The notes below the pieces were generated by a model that did no database searches, was not told where the DNA came from, and saw only the letters and a program-made list of their open reading frames with translations. From Archangiaceae bacterium (GTDB lineage Bacteria > Myxococcota > Myxococcia > Myxococcales > Myxococcaceae), in assembly GCA_016714225.1 (NCBI GenBank), contig JADJNS010000003.1:496001-560000 (forward strand): a stretch of DNA of 64,000 bases, written 5' to 3'. The translations under genes and the position numbers were made by a program. This document shows, piece by piece, positions 33,021 to 40,376 of this stretch (position 1 is the first letter of the stretch; every line of letters begins with the position of its first letter).

Positions 33021-36014
33021 TCAGGTCCCCAGCCAGAGGGTCCACTTCAGCGAGACCGCGTCGCTCGAGGGCCCGCCCCAAAGGCGCACCGGCGAGAGGT
33101 TCGCCGCCGGCGCTTCGGTGGGCGCGAGCCGGGGCTCCGAGCTCGAGTGCGAGTAGACCAGGAACAGCGAAGAGCCCAGCCGGTACTCCCAGCGCAGCAC
33201 TGCGCTGAAGGCGAGGCTTGCCTCGCGAAAGTCGTGGTTTGCCGCGACGGTGGTCGGCTGCAGCTGCTCGAGCTCGATGCGCTCGCCCTCGGCCGCGCCG
33301 GCGCTGAAGAAGCGCGGGTAGCGCGCGTAGGCGAGAAACAGCTGCCCGTACGCAGTGAGCGTCAGCCGCGGAGTCAGCGCCACCGACTGCCGCAGCGTCA
33401 CCGACAGCGTCTCGCTGTCTTGCTGCCCGAACAGCTGGTGCGCGCGCGAAGGGTCGAGCGCATCGGCGTCGGGAAGCGCGGAGACCCAGCGGGCCCCGTT
33501 CGGCGCGTTCGCCCAGCTCCCCTCGAGCCGCGTCTCGATGCGCGAGTGGGGGCGCACCACCAGCGTGCCGCCCGCCCCCCAGCCGAGCTGGGCCGGCACC
33601 GGCCCTGCGGGCGCATACGAGCCGGTGGCGCGCGCCTCGACCACCACCGCGCGGTTCGGGTCGCTGCGCGCGCTGAGGTACGCGATGCCGGTCATTCGCC
33701 GCTCGAAGGGAATACCGGCGCCGTAGATCTCGCGCAGATCGAATTGCGGCATCTCGAACGTGCCGTTCAGCGACAGGTGCCAGTAGCTCGGCAGCGTGAC
33801 CGAGGCGTCGAGCCCGAAGGTGTTGCCCCGCGGCGTCCACCGGCCGTCTGTCGACCACGCCGTCGACGCGCTCAAGCCGACCTGCAGCTCGCGCAAGAGC
33901 CCGAGGCCCTGGGTGTAGTAGAGCGCGACCGACCCCGAGAGCCGGCCCTCGTTCTGCGTCGAGAGGAAGCCGGTCGGGTTCAAGTCGAGCCGCTGCGACG
34001 CCCAGTCTCCATCGAGCGAAAACCGCAGGCCCTCTCCGCCGTACTTGCCTGCCTTGAACCAGCCGCCATGGCCGAGGTCCGAGGGGTGCATGCGCGTGCC
34101 GTCGGCCAGCACCTCGGTGAGCGGCCCTCCTTCGCGGCGGCTGGCGTCGAGCGCGCCGAGAAAGACCCAGTCGCGGCCCTCGCTGCGCAGGTTCCAGTCA
34201 AGGCTCAAGACCTCTCCTCCGCTCGAGCGGCAGTCTGCCGCGAGGTACGCAGCGGGCGTCGCGAAGTCGGCCGGCCCACAGCGGGCGGCGAGCGGGGTCG
34301 CCGACGCGAACGTCGCGCCGAGGCTGAACGCGGCAGTGGCGTCGGCCCGCACCACCGCCGCGAGAAAGTTCATCGGAGTGGGCCGCTCGGCCGGAAGCTG
34401 TGAGTTGAGGCCCAGGTGCAGCGGTCGGGAGGGGTGAAACATCACCCTGCGGTCGGGCGCGTCGGTCTGCGCGCCCTCGCTGGCGCCCGGGTCACCCTCG
34501 GCGAGCCGCGCCTTGCTCGGGTCGGCGGCGCCCATCACCACCGCGTCGAGCACCCCCACCTGCAGGCCCGAGACGAGCGTACCGGTGAGCTTCGCCGCGG
34601 CGAGAATCGGCGCCTCGAGCCCGATGCGTCGCGAGTAGAAGAGCTGGTGCGTACTGCCGTACTCGCTGCCGACCGGCGCGAAGAGCTCGAGCCCCTGATT
34701 GAAGAACGGTCGCTTCTCGGGGAACTGCAGCTCGAAGTTGGTGAGGTTGAGCACGAGCTCGTCGGCTTCGACCTGCCCGAAGTCGGGGTTCACGGTGAGG
34801 TTCAGCGTCAGGTCCGAGAGCAGGCTGGTGCGCAGGTCGACGCCGAGGTCGAGCGACGGCTCGAGCTGGAGCGCCTGCCACCCGACGCGCGCCGCCAGGT
34901 ACGGCACCACCTCGAGGCTGTGGGCAGGCGCGAGCGCGGTCACGCCGCCCAACAAGCCGAACTGCGAGACGAACGCGTTGTCCGCGGGGGGAATCAGGCG
35001 GCTCTCGAAGACCTGGTGGGTGCGGCTGACCGTGCGACGCACGTGAATGCCCCAGCGCTGCTCGGCCGCGGCGGGGAAGCGCAAGATCGACAGCGGTATC
35101 TCGAGCTCGGCCGACCAGCCGTCGGGCCGATCGGCGGCCTCGCCCTCCCACACCGCGTCGAAGGTCTCGGTGGTGTTGATGTCGGCGTAGACCAGCCCGT
35201 CGGTGAGCGTGCCGGCCGCGTTGATCGAGAACGCGTAGGCGGTGCGCCGGTCGAGGGCCGAGTCGATGGCCAGCTCGACCAGGTCCGACGGCGGAAACGT
35301 GTCGCGCTGGCCGAGCTGGCGGTCGATCAGCTCGGGCTGGGTGTCGAAGCAGATGATGCCCACGTAGAGCGCGTGGTCGTCGTAGAGCAGCCGCACCTCG
35401 GTGGTTTGCGTGGGCGTCGCCCCGGTGTCGGGCAGGTTCTCGACGAACCGGGTGAACGCCGGCGCCTGCTGCCACTGCGCGTCGTCGATGCGGCCGTCGA
35501 TCTTCGGCGCGGTCGCGGTGCGGCTCGCCCGCATCAGCGGCTCTTCGGCGGCTGGCGGCGCGTCGAGCGAGATCGGACGCTGCGGTGCCGCGCCGCGGCG
35601 CAGCGCCAGCGCCGCTTCCACCGTCGCCTTCGCCAGCACCCGCGCGCCGAGTAGGCCGATGCCCCGCGCCTTCTGCTCGAAGTACAGGCTGCGTGGGCGC
35701 TCACCCTCGGCGGTGAGGGTGAGCGTGAAGCGCACCGTGGCGCCCGGCCGCTTCGCCTGCCCCGCGCTGATCGGCGCCGCCCGCAGCTCGACCCCGAGCG
35801 GCGAGCCCGAGCCGAGCCGGCCCTGCGGCTCGAGCTGCTGCAGCTCGGCCGTCAGCTGGCTGGCGAAGGTTCGGTAGAGCTGTGTGTCGGTCAGGCCCTG
35901 CAGCTGCGAGCTCGCCCTCGACAACGACAGCACCAGCGGCTCGGCGCCTGCCGCGGGCAGCGCGGCGAGCAGCGCGGCCGTCGCCCCGAGCGCCCAGCGC
36001 GGGGCGCGCGTCAT
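33021..36014 (-). CDS. DUF5916/CBM9-domain outer-membrane protein
   Basis: 997 residues with a signal peptide (ATAALLAALPAAGAEP). Residues ~35-150 form a variable domain, ~165-330 a CBM9-like domain (PKIDGRIDDAQWQQAPAF, VRLLYDDHALYVGIICFD, WSAELEIPLSILRF). The DUF5916 region follows (NPDFGQVEADELVLNLTNFELQFPEKRPFF, FYSRRIG) and runs into repeated beta strands compatible with a barrel. Its ATG overlaps the stop of the S26 peptidase gene (ATGA), so it is the last gene of the peptide operon. It could form the outer-membrane exit or receptor for the peptide (inference). Confidence 0.82.
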   Translation of the reverse strand: MTRAPRWALGATAALLAALPAAGAEPLVLSLSRASSQLQGLTDTQLYRTFASQLTAELQQLEPQGRLGSGSPLGVELRAAPISAGQAKRPGATVRFTLTLTAEGERPRSLYFEQKARGIGLLGARVLAKATVEAALALRRGAAPQRPISLDAPPAAEEPLMRASRTATAPKIDGRIDDAQWQQAPAFTRFVENLPDTGATPTQTTEVRLLYDDHALYVGIICFDTQPELIDRQLGQRDTFPPSDLVELAIDSALDRRTAYAFSINAAGTLTDGLVYADINTTETFDAVWEGEAADRPDGWSAELEIPLSILRFPAAAEQRWGIHVRRTVSRTHQVFESRLIPPADNAFVSQFGLLGGVTALAPAHSLEVVPYLAARVGWQALQLEPSLDLGVDLRTSLLSDLTLNLTVNPDFGQVEADELVLNLTNFELQFPEKRPFFNQGLELFAPVGSEYGSTHQLFYSRRIGLEAPILAAAKLTGTLVSGLQVGVLDAVVMGAADPSKARLAEGDPGASEGAQTDAPDRRVMFHPSRPLHLGLNSQLPAERPTPMNFLAAVVRADATAAFSLGATFASATPLAARCGPADFATPAAYLAADCRSSGGEVLSLDWNLRSEGRDWVFLGALDASRREGGPLTEVLADGTRMHPSDLGHGGWFKAGKYGGEGLRFSLDGDWASQRLDLNPTGFLSTQNEGRLSGSVALYYTQGLGLLRELQVGLSASTAWSTDGRWTPRGNTFGLDASVTLPSYWHLSLNGTFEMPQFDLREIYGAGIPFERRMTGIAYLSARSDPNRAVVVEARATGSYAPAGPVPAQLGWGAGGTLVVRPHSRIETRLEGSWANAPNGARWVSALPDADALDPSRAHQLFGQQDSETLSVTLRQSVALTPRLTLTAYGQLFLAYARYPRFFSAGAAEGERIELEQLQPTTVAANHDFREASLAFSAVLRWEYRLGSSLFLVYSHSSSEPRLAPTEAPAANLSPVRLWGGPSSDAVSLKWTLWLGT

Positions 36015-36388
36015 CGCGCTCTGGCGATGCCGACGATCGCGCCGCGGTCGATCGGCCCGAACAGGCGCGAGTCCTGACTCGCGGCGCGGTTGTCGCCGAG
36101 CACGATGAGGCGCTCGCCAGCGACGTCATCGCTCGCCACCACCCGCTTCACCAGCAGGCCGGGCTCGCCCTCGGGCGGCGTGAGCGCGGGGTGGGGCGGC
36201 GCGGGAAAGACGACGATGTCGCCGATCTGCGCGCCGTCGCCGCCGCGGCGGGCGACGACGCGCTGCCCGTGCCGCAGCGTGGGGGCCATGCTGTCGCCTT
36301 GCACCACCACCACCACGTACCGGTGGCGCAGCCAGAAGAGCGTCGCTGCGGCCGCGCAGAGCGCCGACCCGAAGAGCACCGCGAGCAT
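36011..36388 (-). CDS. S26 family signal peptidase
   Basis: About 125 residues, short for a type I signal peptidase but complete in motifs: one N-terminal membrane span (LAVLFGSALCAAAATLFWL), catalytic Ser in VVVQGDSMAPTLRHGQRV, general-base Lys in GLLVKRVVA, and box E LGDNRAASQDSRLFG. ATGA overlaps on both sides tie it to the ABC exporter and the DUF5916 gene. In this setting it is probably the dedicated protease that removes the leader of the six-Cys peptide, whose leader ends AQA, a classic AxA cleavage signal (inference). A GTG one codon upstream is an alternative start. Confidence 0.88.
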   Translation of the reverse strand: MLAVLFGSALCAAAATLFWLRHRYVVVVVQGDSMAPTLRHGQRVVARRGGDGAQIGDIVVFPAPPHPALTPPEGEPGLLVKRVVASDDVAGERLIVLGDNRAASQDSRLFGPIDRGAIVGIARAR

Positions 36389-38193
36389 CACGCGGCGAGC
36401 TCCTGGTAGCCACGGGCCTGAAGCGCGAAGAGCCGCGCGTAGTGCCCGCGGCGGGCGATGAGCTCGGCGTGGGTGCCGCGCTCGGCGACCACGCCGTCGG
36501 CCAGCACCACGAGCGTGTCGGCGTGGCGAAGGCAGCCCAGCCGGTGCGAGATGAGCAGCCGGGCGCGGCCCGGCGCGTTCGCCTCGAGCGCCTGGTGCAG
36601 CTCGGCCTCGGCCTCGGCGTCGAGGCCCGAGCTCGGTTCGTCGAGAATCATGAGGTCGACGTCTTCACGCATCAGGCACCGCGCGATCGCGACCCGCTGC
36701 CACTCGCCGCCCGAGAGCAGCGCGCCCTCGCTGCCCGCTTCGTCGGTCAGCATGCGGCTGAGCAGCGTCTGGTAGCCCGAGCTCAAGCCCTCGAGCCGCC
36801 CGTCGATGCCCACCTGCGCCGCGGCCCGGCGAATGCGGGCGACGTCGGTGAGGTGCGCGAGGTTGCCCAGGCCGATGTTCTCGGCGGCGCTCAAGTCCCA
36901 CGTCATGAAGTCTTGAAACGTCACCGCCACGCGCGCGAGCAGCAGCTCGGTCTGCAGCTGTGAGATGGGCACCCCGTCCCAACAGATCTGCCCGCGCTCG
37001 GGCTCGTAGAGCCGGCAGAGCAGCTTGATGAGCGTGCTCTTGCCCGCGCCGTTGAGGCCGACGAGGCCGACGCTGGTGCCCGCGGGGATCTCGAAGGTGA
37101 CGCCCTTCAGCACCCACGGCGCGTCGGGCGCGTAGCGGAACCACACGTCGTGCAGCTCGATGCCGCGCTCGAGCGGCGCGGGGGCACGGCGCTCGCGCGC
37201 GCGAGGCACCTCGAGCGCGAGCACGTCGAGGTACTTCTCGAACGTGGCGACCTGCGGCCCGGCGACCGAGAGCTGCATCACGACGTGGCCGAACGCTCCG
37301 TCGATGCCGGCGACGGCCGCGAGGAAGAGCACGACGTCTCCGAGCGCGTGCTGCTGGGCGATCGCGCCGCGCACCACCAGGCATGCGCCCAGCGCGGTGA
37401 CCGCCGCTGCGGCGAGCGCGAAGCCCATCTGCAGACGTGCTCCGCCGCCCTCGATGGCCACCTCGGCCTCGGTCGCGCGGCCGAGCGCCGCCATCATGCG
37501 GCCGCGCAGCAGCTCGCCGAGCCCGAACAAGCGGGTCTCTTTGGCCGCCTGCCGATCGACGAGCAGCGAGCGGTAGAAGTCTCTCCACCGGTAGGTGCGT
37601 GCGAGCCCCTCGGCGCGCCCTGCGTCGCGCCGCACGCGCGCCACCTGCGCGCCCAGCGCGAGCGCCCCGATCGCGACCAGCAGCACCACCATGAGCGGAG
37701 AGATGGCCAGCACCACGCCGACCAGGGTCGACAGCGTGACGACCGAGTGCACCACCGCGTACACGAGCTCGGCGACGGCGTGCGGCGCCTGCTGCGCGCC
37801 CTGCTCGGCCATCTTGAGCCGATCGTGAAACACCGGGTCTTCGAAGGGCTTCAGGCCCTCGAGCTGAATGACCTTCGCGTACAGGGCGCCCTCGACCTCG
37901 AGCGCGATGCGCCGCTTGATGGCGGCGTTGACCCACTGGGTCGCCTGCACGATGGCGAGCGCAACTCCGCCGCAAGCTGCGGCCGCCGCCGCCAGCGCCA
38001 TCGCGCGTTCACCGTCAGCGAGAGGGCCGCGGGCCAGCTCGTCGACGAGCAGCTTGATAAACCAAACAGCGCCGGCGCTCGACGCGGCACCGCAGAGCGC
38101 GAGCCCCGCGGCGACGAGCGACGGCCCGCGCGCGGCTCGCCACTGAATCGCCAGCGCCGCGCGGCCGCAGCGCACCGCGCGCGACACGGTCAC
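36388..38193 (-). CDS. ABC transporter, fused permease/ATPase (exporter type)
   Basis: 601 residues. Six membrane spans occupy residues ~20-300, followed by the nucleotide-binding domain: Walker A GLNGAGKST, Q-loop VAVTFQDFMTWDLSAAENIGLG, signature LLSGGEWQRVAIAR, Walker B VDLMILDEPSSGLD, and H-loop ISHRLG. It is a half-transporter acting as a homodimer. There is no N-terminal C39 peptidase domain, which fits a separate protease (S26) doing the cleavage. It starts with a GTG overlapping the thioredoxin-like gene stop (GTGA). It likely exports the six-Cys peptide. Confidence 0.92.
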   Translation of the reverse strand: MTVSRAVRCGRAALAIQWRAARGPSLVAAGLALCGAASSAGAVWFIKLLVDELARGPLADGERAMALAAAAAACGGVALAIVQATQWVNAAIKRRIALEVEGALYAKVIQLEGLKPFEDPVFHDRLKMAEQGAQQAPHAVAELVYAVVHSVVTLSTLVGVVLAISPLMVVLLVAIGALALGAQVARVRRDAGRAEGLARTYRWRDFYRSLLVDRQAAKETRLFGLGELLRGRMMAALGRATEAEVAIEGGGARLQMGFALAAAAVTALGACLVVRGAIAQQHALGDVVLFLAAVAGIDGAFGHVVMQLSVAGPQVATFEKYLDVLALEVPRARERRAPAPLERGIELHDVWFRYAPDAPWVLKGVTFEIPAGTSVGLVGLNGAGKSTLIKLLCRLYEPERGQICWDGVPISQLQTELLLARVAVTFQDFMTWDLSAAENIGLGNLAHLTDVARIRRAAAQVGIDGRLEGLSSGYQTLLSRMLTDEAGSEGALLSGGEWQRVAIARCLMREDVDLMILDEPSSGLDAEAEAELHQALEANAPGRARLLISHRLGCLRHADTLVVLADGVVAERGTHAELIARRGHYARLFALQARGYQELAA

Positions 38194-38699
38194 GGCAAGA
38201 CGTCCTTCAGGCGGTAGCCTGCCGCAGCGACCTGGCCGTTCTCGACGCGCAGCAGCGTCGGGTAGCCGTTGGTGCGGAAGGCGCGTTTCACCGCGTCCGA
38301 GGCGCCGGCATAGGCCACCCGCGCGATGCTCGAGAGGCGCTCGCCCACCGCGACGGCGTCGGGCTCGTCGTGCGCGCCGTCGATGAACGCGACCAGCGGC
38401 AGCGCCGGCGGGCGTTCGCTCAGCTCGGCCTGCACCTGCTCGCAGGGCTGGCAGTGCGGAGTGAAGAAGCCGACCAGCGTGGTCTCTGCCGCGAGCGACG
38501 CGTCAGACAGCACCTGCCCCTTCGTGGTGGTGACCTCGAAGCGGCCGATGGGGTCGCCCGGGCGCGGTAGGTCGGGGTCTTGCCGCGCTTCGAGCTGCTC
38601 CTGCAGGGTGCGCACCCGGCCGATGAGCGCGAACACCAGCACGAGGTTGAACAGCGAGACGGCGCCGAGCACTGCGCCGGCGATGATGAGGGGGGTCAT
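38190..38699 (-). CDS. Membrane-anchored thioredoxin-like (TlpA/MauD-type) protein
   Basis: 169 residues. One N-terminal membrane span (LIIAGAVLGAVSLFNLVLVFALIG), then a thioredoxin fold facing the periplasm: FEVTTTKGQVLSD, TTLVGFFTPHCQPCEQV with the redox pair CQPC, and GYPTLLRVENGQV holding the cis-Pro. Such proteins make or shuffle disulfides. Paired with the MauE-like gene (ATGA overlap), it forms the MauD/MauE couple known from methylamine dehydrogenase small-subunit maturation, here presumably serving the six-Cys peptide. Confidence 0.88.
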   Translation of the reverse strand: MTPLIIAGAVLGAVSLFNLVLVFALIGRVRTLQEQLEARQDPDLPRPGDPIGRFEVTTTKGQVLSDASLAAETTLVGFFTPHCQPCEQVQAELSERPPALPLVAFIDGAHDEPDAVAVGERLSSIARVAYAGASDAVKRAFRTNGYPTLLRVENGQVAAAGYRLKDVLP

Positions 38700-39229
38700 G
38701 TTCTTCTCTCTTTGAAGGGGCGGCGGGGGCTGCCGGTGAAGGCGAAAGCGAGGTCTTCCCAGCGGGTGAGGGCGAAGCCGACGAGCACGCCGAGGCCGAT
38801 GGCGACCGGCAAGAGCTCGGTGACTGATGCGCCGGGGGCGAGGCGCGTCAGGCAGAAGCCGGCGACCGCGAAGGCAACGAGCAGGCCATTGCGGGTGAGG
38901 CTCGCCGTCGAGACGGGTGAGGCGCGCGCGCCGAAACAGCGGCACGCGACCTGCCGGCCGGCCTTCAGCGCTCGGGCCAGCGCCGCGGCGAAGGCGGTGA
39001 GCAGCACGACGGCGAGGGCCTGGCCCAGGGGCGGGGCGAGCACCAGCAAGCCGACCGTGGTCAGCTCGGCGGCGACGACGGCGACGGCGCCGGGCCGGCC
39101 CAGCCCTGAAAGCTCGAACGTCGCGCGCGCGAAATCGCGCCAGCGCTGAGCGCTGCCGACCTTGCTGGCCGCGGCTGCGGCGAACACGGTGAGCAGCGCA
39201 ACGCGCAAGGTGAGCTCGGTGACGGCCAT
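38696..39229 (-). CDS. MauE/DoxX-family redox membrane protein
   Basis: 177 residues with four membrane spans (LRVALLTVFAAAAASKV, VAVVAAELTTVGLLVLAP, AVVLLTAFAAALARAL, GLLVAFAVAGFCL). The SKVGSAQRWRDFARATFELSGL region and the conserved ACRCFGA motif match MauE-type proteins, which work with MauD-like thioredoxins in periplasmic disulfide formation. The Cys pair in CRC is the presumed redox centre. It starts about 60 bp after the peptide stop, directly beyond an intrinsic terminator, so it should be transcribed mainly by read-through. Confidence 0.85.
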   Translation of the reverse strand: MAVTELTLRVALLTVFAAAAASKVGSAQRWRDFARATFELSGLGRPGAVAVVAAELTTVGLLVLAPPLGQALAVVLLTAFAAALARALKAGRQVACRCFGARASPVSTASLTRNGLLVAFAVAGFCLTRLAPGASVTELLPVAIGLGVLVGFALTRWEDLAFAFTGSPRRPFKERRT

Positions 39230-39248
39230 GTCGGTGGTCTCGGGTCGG

Positions 39249-39284
39249 AAAAACCGGGTGCCGGACTCGAAGGCCCGACACCCG
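39249..39284 (-). terminator. Intrinsic terminator between the peptide gene and its machinery
   Basis: On the minus strand CGGGTGTCGG pairs with CCGGCACCCG (10 bp, one G-T) around a ~10-nt loop, followed by GTTTTT. It begins six bases after the peptide stop codon. This placement would give abundant peptide mRNA and a lower level of the maturation genes. Confidence 0.8.
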
Positions 39285-39289
39285 ATAGT

Positions 39290-39466
39290 TCAGCAGTTGC
39301 CGCTGCGGATGCACCCGGTGCAGGTGGAGTTCCAGATGTAGCGCTTGCGGTCGAGCCCGATGCACTTGCAGAACTTGAACGCTTCCAGGCAGCGCGCCTG
39401 CGCCTTCACTTCGGGCAAAAAGATGCCGAGGACGCGGTTGCTTGCTTCGACGATTGCCTTCTTCAT
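39290..39466 (-). CDS. 58-residue six-cysteine secreted peptide precursor
   Basis: The leader MKKAIVEASNRVLGIFLPEV continues to KAQA, an AxA signal-peptidase site at residues 22-24. The leader has only a short hydrophobic patch (VLGIFL). The predicted 34-residue core starts RCLEAFKFCKC and ends GCIRSGNC, with Cys at 26, 33, 35, 49, 52 and 58 (three possible disulfides) and net charge near +5. AAGGAG at 8 nt before the ATG is the strongest ribosome-binding site seen in the window. A terminator follows at once, then MauE, thioredoxin-like, ABC and S26 genes. It resembles a bacteriocin or signalling peptide; activity is unknown. Confidence 0.85.
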   Translation of the reverse strand: MKKAIVEASNRVLGIFLPEVKAQARCLEAFKFCKCIGLDRKRYIWNSTCTGCIRSGNC

Positions 39467-39575
39467 GTTCGAGACTCCTTGGGTTGAGGCCCGGCACCGT
39501 GCCGAGGTGCCCATGAACGGCCGGCCCCGACCGATGTCGCAGCGCGCGGCGAAAAAAAGCCGAAGGGCAGGCGGG
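39467..39575 (-). promoter_or_regulatory. Leader region of the peptide gene
   Basis: 109 bp between the sigma-factor stop and the peptide start. A T7 run (GGCTTTTTTT) with a very short GC stem follows the sigma gene and may terminate weakly. A 6-bp inverted repeat GGCACC/GGTGCC (39493-39498 with 39506-39511) lies about 27-45 bases upstream of the ATG and could be an operator or leader hairpin. No standard -35/-10 is convincing, which fits use of an alternative sigma factor. Confidence 0.4.
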
Positions 39576-40376
39576 TCAGCCGGTTGCGAGCAGGCGCTCG
39601 AGGCTCAGGTCGACCTGGCTGTCGATCATCGCGCCGAGCTGGTCGAGCTCGTCTGCCGAGATGCGCCACCGCTCCATCAGACGCAGGCGCACCTGCTCGA
39701 TGAGGCGCCCGCGGGCCTGATTCACCCACCGGGCCACCGTGGCGCGGTGCGCCTGGTAGGCGGTCGCGATGGCATCGATGCCGACCCGCTCGACCAGGTT
39801 CAAGCGCAGCAGCGCGCGGTCGCGCGCCTCGAGTTGCGAGATGGCGGCCTCGAGCTCTTGCTTCAGCTCATCGCGGTGGCGCGCCTTCATCCACCTCAGC
39901 TCGGGGCTCGAGACCGCCGCGGGCAGCTGCTCGAGCCACGCGTCGCTGACCGTCTCGGCCGCGGCAGGCCCCCGCAGGTCGAGCGCGAGCCGCGTCGACG
40001 CGACCTTGACCAGGCCCCTCAGCTGGCCGCGGCCCGCATAGCCGACGATGCGCGGAGGCTGTTCGTCGGTGGTGACGAGCAGCCTCACCGACAGCAGCTG
40101 CCACACCTCGTCGCGCTGGGCTCCGCCCAGGCCCATCGCGGTGAGCATCGGCTCGAGGCCCGCGAAGTACGTCTGCTTGAACGCGGCGATGGCCAGCTCG
40201 TCGCCGCGCCGCAGCGCGCAGGCGAGGTAGAGCTCGGCGGCGTCGCGGCCCGTCTCGTCGTCACCCGCGGCGCCCTGCGCCTGCAGCAGCGCCGCGAGCT
40301 CTTCGGGCTTCACGGTGACCGACGGCCAGGCCGCCCGACCGCGCTCGTGCATCGCCGTCATCCGCGCGGGCGTCAT
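39576..40376 (-). CDS. Myxobacterial sigma-70-family (gmx1-like) sigma factor
   Basis: 266 residues. A C-terminal region-4-like helix-turn-helix is clear: AISQLEARDRALLRLNLVERVGIDAIATAYQAHRATVARWVNQARGRL, the sigma-4 pattern of sensing then recognition helices. The N-terminal half (ELYLACALRRGDELAIAAFKQTYFAGLEPML, GYAGRGQLRGLVKVASTRLALD) corresponds to region 2. Length and gene context match the group annotated as Sig-70 gmx1 in Myxococcales. It starts with an ATG overlapping the TPR gene stop. It probably drives the downstream peptide promoter (inference). Confidence 0.75.
   Translation of the reverse strand: MTPARMTAMHERGRAAWPSVTVKPEELAALLQAQGAAGDDETGRDAAELYLACALRRGDELAIAAFKQTYFAGLEPMLTAMGLGGAQRDEVWQLLSVRLLVTTDEQPPRIVGYAGRGQLRGLVKVASTRLALDLRGPAAAETVSDAWLEQLPAAVSSPELRWMKARHRDELKQELEAAISQLEARDRALLRLNLVERVGIDAIATAYQAHRATVARWVNQARGRLIEQVRLRLMERWRISADELDQLGAMIDSQVDLSLERLLATG

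Noticed and set aside
36011..36388. Main housekeeping signal peptidase LepB
   Set aside because: Too short, and embedded by overlaps in the peptide operon; a dedicated S26 enzyme is more likely, and a separate lepB is expected elsewhere.
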